This document shows, piece after piece, positions 46,201 to 57,900 of a DNA stretch of 64,000 nucleotides. Both the position numbers and the translations under genes were made by a program. How positions within the stretch are numbered: position 1 is the stretch's first letter; every line of letters starts with the position of its first letter. The stretch comes from Angiostrongylus vasorum (lineage: Eukaryota; Nematoda; Chromadorea; Rhabditida; Metastrongylidae): the NCBI GenBank assembly GCA_018806985.1, contig JADANN010000401.1, forward strand, positions 992,001 through 1,056,000, given 5' to 3'. The notes under the pieces are model-generated. The model did no database searches, was not told the DNA's origin, and saw only the letters and a program-made list of their open reading frames with translations.

Positions 46201-47340
46201 ACCTCTCACCAGTTGTCTCAATTCCCGTAGACTGGTGCGTTTAGAGTGGGTGCTGAAGTTGGTGCACTACTAGTTGAGCCATGCATTTTCCTTCTGAGTC
46301 CTTGAGAAGCGTTGCTACAACTTTACCATTTTTCTATCACGGGCATTCGGCGATAATTTTGAATAGAATGAAAACTTAGGACTCGGACCAAATTTTTTCC
46401 TAACATTGCAGATTTTTTTCGGTATTGATTTACTCTTAGCTATTTTTTCGATGGAAAACTCAAGCTGTTTTCGACTTAGGTGCCTCTGTTGAAGGCATGG
46501 GTCACTCCATGTACTAAGCAGTTTTCAAGAACATTCTGCAGCGATGATAAGGCGAAAAATCATTGATGGGTCATATTTTTTATGCAGCGGAAAATGGAGC
46601 ATTTTCATTTATGTCATTTTCTGGTTTCCCTTTTGTCCTCACACTTTCCCTCATTCCTTGAATTCCTTTCTGTCAAATTATTTCCCATTCGTGTGCTTTT
46701 TTACTGATCGAACTCATATATTTTTGACACACTAACTTCCTTGGCATTTGTCATATTCTGCCCTGTAACGATGATTTTGATAGCGCTGACAGTATCTGCT
46801 CAAGTACAGGACTCAACTTTAAAAAGTAGACCAGTTTTATGTGTCGGTTTAAACCAAAGGCAAAGTTTAGAGTTCTCCTAATTGAACCAGTTTCTGTATC
46901 ATTGCAGATATCACAAGAGTACTGTCGTCATGTTTTCTACTAGTAATGTGGAATATTATTATACTTCACTTGTGCCTATCAACTACTTGCGAGTCAAACG
47001 ACGAAATCAGCCACCTAAACCGTTTAGTTCTCATTCCTACAGTAGCACTTTTTCTGACGTAATCAATTTCCTTTTGTATTAAGAGTCCTAGGACCTAAAA
47101 CAATGCTCTCAGATGTACCACATATGTGGCTTGACCTAATGCTTGTGTTTAGATATTAAGTTCTTGCGTAGTCATCAATTATAATCATTAACATGGCTAG
47201 CGCATATCTTAAGAAAACACCCTTGGAACAATAGGACGAATTCTCTTCCATACTCATGCAAAGACTTCAAATCTTCACGTGTTCCCCAGTTGGTATCTGT
47301 AATGTAGATGACCAGTTTTCATGAGACAGATAATTTCGTG
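43291..47340. other. Gene-poor stretch
   Basis: Open frames on both strands are short and match no family I know. About 44202-44260 and 46680-46740 are similar (GATCGAACTC with T-rich flanks), suggesting an old repeat. A short family D fragment lies near 46415-46530. Confidence 0.4.
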
Positions 47341-47379
47341 CTTCGAAGAGACCTTCCTGTTCTCTTCCTGTATTCTTAG

Positions 47380-47625
47380 GATTGCCGCGGTAACACTTTT
47401 GCAAGTCACTACACTCACCATCCCTTGTGGATTAAAGGGAGATTTCCCAGCTTTTACTAGCTTGCTAATAGAAGAGCGGTAGTTCCTAGCATTGGTTTAC
47501 TCTTAGTTGGGATTCCTGATGAAAGCACCATGGAAGACGACACTGGGTGTGAAATTCCGCTGTACTTCGCAGTTCGATACCTATAAATATCTCCCAGCTA
47601 ACAGTGAGTAGATCGTTGAGTGGTA
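47380..47625 (+). repeat. Family D repeat, strongly diverged
   Basis: GTGGATTAAAGGGAGATTT, ATTGGTTTACTCTTAGTTGG and CGCTGTACTTCGCAGTTCGA. Confidence 0.6.
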
Positions 47626-47867
47626 AGGGTTGTCGGCATGTGGAGATAAATCTTAAGCTGTCGAAAAATTGTTGGCATTAATCGAGATAACAGCGAGGTC
47701 AATTTGTCAAACGGTCTTTCTGTTTTCTTGAAGGGATTTATGTTAGATGTGGAGATGCCTTAACAAGGGAATTTTACGTGATCTCGAAAAGAACGATTTA
47801 ATTCGATTTCAAGATTATATTTCTTGTTTTCGATTCCATGGAATATCTTAGAAGCTGCTCAGTGCAC

Positions 47868-48027
47868 ATGTTACCTTTACAATAACTTTCGGCAGCATAC
47901 CCATGTATCAGTACGCAGTTTTTTGCCCTGATGGATAGAAGATTTGGTGAGCTCCGCACTTGAATTGAACTAAGGACCACGAGTGTATTGCAGCGCACCT
48001 TTTGCCTCTGTGCTACACGCATCACTT
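47868..48027 (-). repeat. SINE family A fragment, diverged
   Basis: CCTTTACAATAACTTTCGGC and CTGTGCTACACGCATCAC complement body and head. Confidence 0.6.
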
Positions 48028-49465
48028 TACTCCACATATGGATATGCGCCACGAAATGATTTGTTTTTCGTGAAGATGAAATATTTCGTGTAAAGTACTC
48101 TTATCAATTTACGCGCTTCACTTTTACCTAATTTCTCCAGTGATTTTCTTCACATCTAGTTGTTTCTCCTTACTTTTTTTTCACTAACTTCGGGTTATCA
48201 TGCCTTCTTTATAGAAGACACTTTTTTGGGCGTAATTTTTATGCAATGGAAATGAAATACAGTTACTTAGATTCAAAAACACAAGCATTCACATTCGAAA
48301 GGGAACGAATCTTGACCTATAAAGTAATATATGGAAAAGATCGCTCGCGAATTTGGTCTAATCAAGCTCGGTTCTCGAAGCTGCGCTTTTCATTGTCTGT
48401 TGCCTGTTTCACGTTCCACCGAATCGCACTTTGGATCCGTTCAAACGGGTGCTTTGGAACGAACATACCTGAAATTAAGTGCGCCCCCAGGATCGGTGAG
48501 ATTCGTCGATTTTTCGTCAACTATTTCAAAAAGTACTAAAATAAGGAAAGAATTTGGCATCGTTAACAAACCTATGAGCTTAAAATGGTGCCATTTCTTT
48601 AGGAGCTGGGTAACGGTGTTAATATGATACGGTCTCAGAAGCATATAACTTTCCGATTTATATTTGTGAACGATTGTTTTGATCCTAATAGGAACAGATC
48701 CTCTCAGCTCCCACTCGTTCCCATCACTTTTCTCTACGAATTGAAGAAGAATAAATCATTATTTCAGAATCATACAAATCCGTGTCGGCATTTCTTTTCA
48801 CTGCATTGCGACGAGTGACCCAGTTCGACCGAGAATTGCGATCACATTTAGCCTATTTATCTCGATAAAAGATAACGTCACAATACACCAGTAAAATTCC
48901 TCATCAGTCAGTCTTTCATCCCGCTTCTACCATTCGCTCTGCTTCCTTACAACTTTTACAATTGTTATAAAGTTTTATCCTCAGCAATTTTTGAGCTATT
49001 TCATCGCTGTCGAGAACAAAAGCAAGACTTCTCTTACTGTTCTTCGTTATCGTTGTGCTTCTTCTCATTTTCATGACTTATTTTACAAAGCACTTCTCGT
49101 TTACTTACGACTTCTAGTGAAAACAAATGATAGGGGACGGAAAAAAAAGGATTGCAGCAAGAAATATGATCCACTGACAGCAAAAAGAAGCTTCAGAATG
49201 GTTGCACTTGTTCAGTATGTCCTTTGCTGAAATTCTGGTACTCTGTATTTAAGAAAAATGACGATTAGTAAAGTTCCCTGCTCAGAGAGGTTCCTTCTGA
49301 GTGTGTGATTTTGAGCAAATGGTAGTGGTTTGTATATGTATTGATTAAGGAGACGACATTTCAGGCTCTAAAGAGTTGTAGACGGTATTTAAAATCGCAC
49401 TACCAAATCAGCCTAAGAATAGTGTCATCGACTTAGTCGTTTCATTGTGTCTTCCGCTCTGTTCA
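48028..49465. other. Stretch with no supported gene
   Basis: Two overlapping plus frames at 48246-48627 are open for about 98 codons but show no splice context or family resemblance. Confidence 0.35.
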
Positions 49466-49535
49466 GTGGATCGCGGAAATCGATCCCTTGTGGATTGCAG
49501 GGCACCTGCGACCACTGCGCTACAAGCGCTCTTAA
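49466..49535 (-). repeat. SINE family A head fragment
   Basis: ATCGATCCCTTGTGGATTGC and CCACTGCGCTACAAGCGC complement the tRNA-like head only. Confidence 0.7.
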
Positions 49536-49824
49536 ATTATAACTCTTGATAACGTTTGTCTTCTAACAGTTTCTTGACCATGTCGTTGACCTTTACTTGA
49601 AAAATAGAGTATTCTTATCTAACATTAATCGGTGTTGTACACTTTTTTTTATTAATAATTGGAGTTGTGTTTTTTCCTAATCTTACCAGTTCTAGTAAAA
49701 TCATTCCAATTAATTGTATTCCGTTTATATTTTAGAATTCTTTGAAAACATTTGCTACATAAAACTAATGGCCACTGGATTTTCCCGCTTAAAAGATTTG
49801 CTACAAAAAATGCTTAAAAGGAGC

Positions 49825-50030
49825 TCAGTGGTTGTGCGGTCCCCAGCATAATCTCCATTTTTCGGATGTTTGCTTGTTTAACTACTGGGTTACCTTGGAA
49901 TCCCGAGGTTAGCCAGGCCAAAATCTGCGCCAGATCGTCACCATCACATGCAGTCGCCGCCCTTGTGGATCAGAGGGAGATTTGCCAACAAGCGGTTAGC
50001 TTGATACCAGGACGGTGGTGGACGAATTGC
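49825..50030 (+). repeat. Family D repeat, truncated
   Basis: GTTGTGCGGTCCCCAGCATA to ACCAGGACGGTGGTGGACG, then unrelated sequence. Confidence 0.8.
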
Positions 50031-50421
50031 TCCAGCACGTGCTCCCAAAAAATTGGTCTCTGGGTCTTAATGAAGGCCCTGATGACAAGGGATAACAAAG
50101 ACAATTGAACAAATTACTAATAATAATGGAACTAATAAAGTTGAAAGAATTTTCACTTCATCATTAAAAGTTGGTGCTGAAATAAGTTCAACTTAACGGA
50201 TACTGAACGGGATACCATTTATTATCAGCTGGATCAAGCTGTTGTTTATTTCAAATACCGTTGCTATTTATAATGAATTCTTTACCAACAACTTTCTGTA
50301 TTCATTTATCTTGATTTTAAAGCTGTTTCCAAACCATTATATGGTGAATATCCCTAAGCAGGCACTTCCTCCTAGCTTGATCTAATTGAATTATTTAAAT
50401 TTCCTAGGGAAGTAAATGTCT

Positions 50422-50814
50422 CCAAACGGTTTACTGCCTCATCGTAGCTGGGAGGTGTTCGTGGGTGTCGGACTGCGATGTACAGCGGGGGGGGATTCGT
50501 CCTCCCGGCAGGGTCTCCCAAGCTGAGAAGGAGTCCGGCCTCTCCATAAGAAAGCCTGTCTAAGAGTAAACCAATACCAGGATCCACCACCGTCTTGGTA
50601 CCAAAGTCGCATGGTGGTAAATCCTCCTCTGATCCACAAGGGCTGTTACTTACTGCCTGTCGTCGTGACGACCTGGGGCAGACATTGGCCAGCCTGTTCT
50701 CGGGATTCCAGGGAACCACAATGGCTTAACCAGCAAATCTCTGAAAAATGGTGATTATGCTGGGGCCCGCACAACTAGTGAGGACGGGCCGTTCAAGTAT
50801 CAAGTATCAAGTAT
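50422..50814 (-). repeat. Family D repeat with perfect target-site duplication
   Basis: GTAAATGTCT at 50412-50421 and 50815-50824. The right end carries three AAGTATC-type units before the duplication. Confidence 0.92.
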
Positions 50815-50824
50815 GTAAATGTCT

Positions 50825-52050
50825 AATTTATTGATTTGTAGATGGAGAGAGTAAACAGACTAGCTGATTAAGTTATTACTATTGGAAGGGTTTTATTTAC
50901 TTTTTTCAAACCTTTACTACAAACTTTCGAAGAATTTGGTTCCTCAAGTTCAAGTCGGAAACCATGAGGGTGGTAACCAGAAATTTTGAGGATACCATTG
51001 CTTCTCATTTGCCGTACGAAATTCAACGCAGACTAAAGCATCGACGAAGGAAAGCAAAATGAAAAATGGTTGGTAAGCTCTGAAGGATAAGAGTTTCATA
51101 ATGGTACAGTAAGAGAACTTATATCCAGCTAGAAAATACCTTGCGGATTCTTCTTTGTTTTTCAAATCAATCGTCATAGTATTAAGTAAAAGTAAAAAGT
51201 TAAAATAGACTCATTTGTCTCAAAAACCGGCTTTTGTTTAACTTCGGTATAAAAGAGTCCTTAACCGTCCTCCATAAAAGAGTATCACCGAGTGAAGTTG
51301 CCTCATTCGAGCAAAGCTCCACGGAGGAAGATCTGGCTCGATACGACGACCACGAGGAGAACACATACAGAATACGAAGGAGGACGTCGAAACGTTGACT
51401 GAATGAAGTTACTTATCAGCCTCATGTTGGCTTATCAATGAAGGAAGACCTATTTCCTTCGGCAACTCATGAACCATGTATGACTCATACGGTCCACAGT
51501 GTAGCAACAGAATTAGAAATGCATTAGGTTTTCTCAACAATGTGTACGTACGTATGAGAGTATGTTAAAATAGAAACGGCATTCCTTTTGAAGTCTGTTC
51601 TCGGTTTATCATGTCTGTGGTGGTTTCTTTGTTTGTCTGGAATACTATTGCTTTCAAAAGCGGTTATAACGATTGCATAAAAAAACGTAAGGAAGGAAAT
51701 GGAAGAGAGTGTATCGAGAACTATATTTATTACACATATTTGTTACACTGGCTGTAAAACAAGCTAGCGAATATTGTTCTTGTTTAGTACAGGTGAGCCA
51801 TGTTACCAATGATGGTGATGTTGTTCTTCAATCCGAAATTCTTCTTAAACATTACTCCCGAAACACATAAAGCTTTTGTTTTTTTTTCGTTAAAATATAT
51901 CTTTTAGTAGGAATATTTTTTATGGGCATGAAATTTAACGTCTTGTACTCAGATGTTATAAAAGTTCGGAAAGTGAAGAATGTTCGAGGATTCTATCCCG
52001 CTCTAATCCAACCATGTTTTCCTTCCCATCAAGGTTTAGAAATTGCTATG
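50825..52050. other. Intergenic stretch
   Basis: No exon recognised. GACGTCGAAACGTTGACTG at about 51388-51406 resembles the 3' box of the motif in HYLS1 intron 1. Confidence 0.35.
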
Positions 52051-52059
52051 AGACCTGTC

Positions 52060-52320
52060 TGTGAAGCTCTCTCCGGTTTAGTAGGCTTATGAACGGTCTT
52101 ATACGCCTACCCGAGGATCGACTTTCGGATAGGAAGAATTCACTCGATCAGCATCTAATGATATTCTTAAAGGAGACCGAAGATCCTGAAGCAGTAGCCG
52201 AATCCACGCGCCAACCAGAGAAACGTCGTGAGTGGTCGACGCGAGGGCACGAAAAGAGTGGAAGAAGTTTTGGATTCGCAGAGGGTTTGCAAAAAACAGG
52301 TCATGCAGGAAAAAGCGTTG
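52060..52320 (+). repeat. SINE family B copy, diverged
   Basis: CACTCGATCAGCATCTAATG, CCTGAAGCAGTAGCCGAATC and AAGAGTGGAAG body. It explains the 82-codon open frame here. Confidence 0.55.
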
Positions 52321-52540
52321 AAGACGTTCTGCGTTGATCAAGTCCTTACGAACGGGCCCTGTATTCGACTCTATTCGTAGAACCGTGGAGCTGGTGAATG
52401 CGTAATTGGTCCATGCAATAACTTGAGGGTGTCTGCAGGGTGTATAAAGTCAGTGCTGCTGTCCTCTCTCTATTACCAGTGTGCCGATCAATGACCAAGT
52501 GTGTATTGTAGTTCAATTCTAACCAATGCGCTTCACCCGA
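52321..52540 (-). repeat. SINE family A copy, diverged
   Basis: GCGTTGATCAAGTCCTTACG tail complement, immediately after the B copy. Confidence 0.5.
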
Positions 52541-52559
52541 CCATACATATAAGTACAAG

Positions 52560-54430
52560 CAATGAATTGGTTCTCTTGGTGTTGCTGTTCACTATTTTTC
52601 TTATTCGTTGAACAATACTGTTTTAATAACAACTTATTTTCTCAAAGCACATAGGCTTATCGTCTTATTAATCCCATTAACGTCTTGTTTCTGTGGTTTC
52701 ATAGATTTCAGAACCCTTATAATGACAGTAGTAACCTCTGGTTGTCGCTTCGAATTATGGCTTTGTCCTTGTCTTACATAATTTCTTCTTTAATTTTCCC
52801 ATGTTTCAAAGAAATTTTTAGAAGCAGTAAATATCGTTTTCATATTTGTAAAACGGAACGACTTAAATATAGTCTAGTAACCATTTCTTAGACCAAAGAA
52901 TGGTTACGAGGGCAGTGTAATATGCAACGTATCAATCTGCCATTAGAACTTGGTACGGTAGTCTAATTCCGCTCCATAGTTGGTCCACCAATCAGTTGAG
53001 TTCAGTCCATTAACACATCCATGGAGACACCCGGTTTTCGGTGATGATTGCTTAATATGACGCATTATTCTTTCTAACTACCCAGGTATGCATTGAATTC
53101 GCTGCATATTAGTCAAAATTATCTTCCCACTACCTCTAGAGGGATGCACCATATACACTTCTCACAGTAACAGTCTTCCACATTTGTCTGTCTGCTTAAT
53201 AAGCAAGGAATTACTGCTGTACTCACGGAGATAAACGAAATCGTCTCGAATGTTGACTAAAGAATAAAAAGATTATCGGAAAGAAAATGAGTTGTAAGCA
53301 ATGCAAATCGTCGCGATCGTATTAATAACGCATTCATTGGCGAACAGGAAAACCTTTTTCCATAGTTTTACTTCGACACTGAGCATTTGGACAATCCGTT
53401 TTCATAAAATGTGTTCTGCATTCTCCGTTCATTTTCTTCCCTCACAATCACCTTCCATGTCGATCTGTTTCGAACGTAGTGACTTCAATAAGTATCATTC
53501 TATGGTTTTTTTTCCGTTGAAAGTGCATTTGTTACTCGATGGGACATAAAACATAAACATCACTTTCGCTTTCTTAAGCAGTGTTCTTAGAGAATGCATC
53601 TTCTTCTAGTCCACTCCACCGTTCTACCCATTTATCTATCGTCAAGTGTTTTCATCGCTGTAAACGGCTTATCTATTCACGTTACGTTACGCTTACGATT
53701 CCGAGATAGCTAACATTGTTAGACGATTCCAATATCCATCTGTGTATATTCTCTAAAAATGAATTTCCGTCAACGTTTCAGGAAGCCGATTTCATCTTCA
53801 TTTCCATCTCCTGTTCCAAATTTCTGGACACTGTAGTTCCTTCATGGACTTTTTCCTTTCTGACGTTGTAGCATTCATGAAAAAAAAACCATTTACTACA
53901 TCATGTCTTCTTGCAGTGCACCTAATTCACTCTCATTGTGCACTATTTAGTTGAATTTGGGTATACTTACGACGGTTAGAGGTGGTCAATAACCAATCGA
54001 GGTGACAGAATCTTGTATGAGTTACCCCTATAGGCCGTTATGGGTAACTAATAGGTGTCCGGGAAAGTTTGCACCGTCGACATTTCGTGACGGGATCTTT
54101 TTAAGGGTAGTAAGGGACTCGCCGTTTAATTAATTGGTCTATTTCGTTCTTCATGCTTCAGGTCTTATAGGTTGGTCAAATGAAACTTGTTGAAGACTGC
54201 GACTTTTAGGAGAACGTGAAGGTCCACGATAGAAAAGACTACCCTATGTTGTAGTTGTAAGACAAGGAACAGTATCCATGGTTTATCATGTGTGTTGTTT
54301 TGGCCGGGTTTCAGTGCCATCCTATTCAGATGCGAGATTTGATCGCGTCTCACTGGTTATCTTGCTGCTCCGTGGCGGTGACACATGCACTCAGTGTATT
54401 AGGTGTTAAAGTTGCTGTATTTCACCTGTG
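52560..54430. other. Intergenic stretch
   Basis: AT-rich; no supported exon, RNA gene or recognisable family A-D copy. Confidence 0.35.
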
Positions 54431-54680
54431 TTATTTCTTAGAGTACTGGCAGTTTTCACTAAGACGTCCTTAGCTCGTCTTCCCCATAGGCAGTCACTGG
54501 CACTCATAGATCCGAAGTGGGGTGGTTTGCACCCAGTGACTATACCTCTATCACGCTCGCAAAAGTTGTCATTTTTAGTGGAGATGAAAGTATCGAAGTC
54601 TCGGAAAGCACAGTGTTCCATTTTGCATCTCGCCACCCAAGAACACCTCCAGCAACTATGGGGTCCTAAAATATTGTAAA
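54430..54680 (+). repeat. Family D repeat, strongly diverged
   Basis: CATCTCGCCACCCAAGAACA and CCTCCAGCAACTATG follow the D terminal pattern; open frames of 134 and 83 codons here are not genes. Confidence 0.4.
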
Positions 54681-54903
54681 GCTCAGTCGTTTTCCGTATG
54701 TAAAAATCCACATTCGTTACCCTGGTGAATCTATAAGTCGCACTTATATTTAAACCTTTCAACGAGTCTGACCGACTAGTAAACGTTGCTTCGACTTTTA
54801 AAATCTTCAAACTGAATATATTTATTTCGTTGTTTAATACTTTGTTCGAAATATTGTGTCACAAACTTGACGAGCTTTTTGTAGCCGCTTCGGCTGCGAC
54901 GGT

Positions 54904-57900
54904 ATGCAACGACTTGAATGTCATGTGAAGAACTATAATTGGGGAAAGAAGGGCAACAAAAGTGAAGTGGCTCGGTTATTCGCTGCTGGTCACAAAAATT
55001 TTGTGATGGACGAAAATGAGACCTATGCTGAAGTGAGTCAAATCTGCTTCATTCAAATTCGTGCACTAATGCCCTTATGTTACAGTAATTATATATCGGT
55101 TAAATTCCAACAATTTATCGTGTATTGTACCTCTGTGGTCTTCACGGTCGACGAACCACCGTTTTGGCTTTTTAGTCTTGAGCGAATTTTCTATAGGTAG
55201 TCGGATAGATGCTAGCTAGTAAATTTCTCTTTCAAATACTTTTCTTTGCCGTTCTTTTGGATGAAATAGTTCTTTTGTATAGGGGCGTCAAAATTTTTAT
55301 GCGATATACAATTCCGCTAAGGTACTCCTTATTGCGTAAACATCCCAAGTTATGGTTTCAGATCGAAGTTCTTCCATATTACTTTACAATGTTTACTTTG
55401 GAAACAGCATAACAGAGTACACAATTCAATCAAACAATGCTTACTTGATACTTGAACGGCCCGTCCTGACTAGTTGTGCGGGCCCAAGCATAATCACCAT
55501 TTCTCGGAGATTTGCTGGTTAAGCCATTGTGGTTCCCTGGAATCCCGAGAACAGCCTGGCCAAAGTCTGCCCCAGGTCGTCACCACGACAGGCAGTCGCA
55601 GTCCTTGTGGATCAGAGATTGGCCACCATGCGACTATTTTGATACCAGGACGGTGGTGGATCCTGAAATTGGTTTGCTCTTAACCGGGCTTCCTGATGGA
55701 AACGCAGGACTTTTTTCTCAGCATGGGAGATCCCGCTGTACATCGTACTCCGACACCCAGGAACACCTCCTAGCCACGATGAGGCGGTGAACTGTTGGGA
55801 GGCATCAAACAATGACGATGGCGGAATTCTTAATCCTTTTTTGTAGATTAATTTAGTGATAGCCTTGATAGCCACATTGTTTCCCGTGGCGATGGAAGTC
55901 TTCTACGCAAAGATTTCGTTATCAAATGCTTAAATTTAGCTTTTGCCATAGATCGTGGTTCGATCTATGCCATAGATCGAATACAAAAAATTCATTTTTT
56001 TGGCTGTTTCTGAATCCAGACACCATTGTTGCTCCATTGCATTTTTTATACGTAGCACATAGGGAAGCGGAAACAAATGTTTGAATTTTTAGAAGTACTG
56101 TTCTGTATGAAATTGAAGTTCCTAAGGTGATTAAATCTCTCTACCTTTATTTAAAAAATGCCACAATGAATGTTTTCTGAAGAAACTACGAGAAATTACA
56201 ATGTTAACTTTTTATTCGCTCTTTTTTTCACAATTTTTACGGCCAGGTACTATGTGAAATACAACTGTAGTGATGCTGAGGTATTTGTAAAACTCCGAAC
56301 TGCAGGTGTCTACTGCAGGGAACGAACGCGCTGTTACCCTTTCCGGGGGCTAACGCGTTAACCACCGCACTATGCTGCTCTTTCGCTTCGTCTGTCTCTT
56401 AGTTAGTTTTCTATCGATCAGTGCAATCAGCAATCACCCGTCAACGGGATTGATCTGGGTGGACTAAATCGGCATTGAACCCAGCTAAGTTGAGGCTGTA
56501 GTTGTTTACCTTTTTTTCTTTAAATTAATGTGGTTTTTTATGGCGCGTTCATTCCCCACCGCAGACCGCTGTCCAGTCCGGGGTTTTGCAAATAACTCAG
56601 CATCACTACTAGGAATTACTTGTACATTTGAATGAGTGATCGAGAATTTGCCTATTACTAGTTCACCAGTAAGATCTTTCATCTCTCTTTTGCTGATAAA
56701 CTGGCTGCAATTTCTTCAGCAAAGAATAAAATATTGGCGATTGATTGCCGCTAGTAGGATTTTTTGAAACCTTTCTTTTCTTTAAAAAAATAGGTGATCA
56801 TAATCCATGAGACTTTGCTTTGTCCAAAGGGAATGATTTTGGGGAAACTGTGAAATATTACTGAGTGGTGTTTAAATCTTCCGTTCATCATTTATAAGAT
56901 CTAGAGAGATGACTGTTTGGCAATTGCAGCTTTGGATGGGTACACATCCCGATGGTCCAGCCGTGTTGTCAAATTCGGCTACTCGACTATCATCGTTCAT
57001 CGCTAAAAGTCACTCGGCTAGTTACTTAAGTAACAATAATTGGAAGGAGGACATTCATTTGCCATTCATCATGAAAGTCATGTCCATCGCTCGTTCTCTC
57101 AGTCTACAAGTTCATCCAACCAAGGTGATTCCAACCCTCTACCTAAACATTATTGTGTTGTTCACTCATCAACAATTACAGTCCAGCTTTCACCGAGAAC
57201 AACTTGAACATGTTTGCTTTTAAAGACCGATAGCGAATGAAATAGAGATCGACCTATTCATCAGACAAGGCACATGAATCAACTATGCTTTATTTTTCAG
57301 GAACAAGCTGCACGCCTTCATGAAAAAGACCCGGTTCACTATCCTGACAAGCATCATAAGCCTGAATTAGCCTATGCTTTAACGCAGTTTGAACTACTGT
57401 GCGGCTTCAGACCAGCGGAGCAAATACTGGAGAATATTGAAGCATTTTCTCCGTTGCGAGCTATCATGGATAAGCGCAACTGTGATAATCTCCGCGATGT
57501 GGTCAACGAAGAGAGAGACCAGCAATCTCTTAAGTGCCGGCAAGCATTAGCTTTGTGTTTCGGGGAAATGATGGAGAAAACCCGAACTCATCCTGATATG
57601 GTCGGCGATTACGTGGACGAACTGGTCGAATGTCTTGAAGATGGCGGTGAAGATTTCGAACTATCACATTATTTATAGAAGTGATATTACAAAAATGAAG
57701 ACAAGATTCTACATAACAACGTATTTTTCTATTGTTGTGACACGACTGTTACGATTTCATTTTTACCGCAACTGTACGGCTATTGTCTGTCAGTGCATTC
57801 CATAAAAAAAGAAGTTCATGTTCTTCTTTAAGTTAGTGATTAATTTTAATAGATATCGATCATTTTGCCGTGTATGTTTCGTCATTATCCGGAAACTCAT

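Noticed and set aside
48246..48627. Two overlapping plus frames of about 98 codons
   Set aside because: Two frames being open together and the absence of splice or family signals argue for chance.
54406..54810. A 134-codon minus frame
   Set aside because: It overlaps a diverged family D copy and resembles no protein family.
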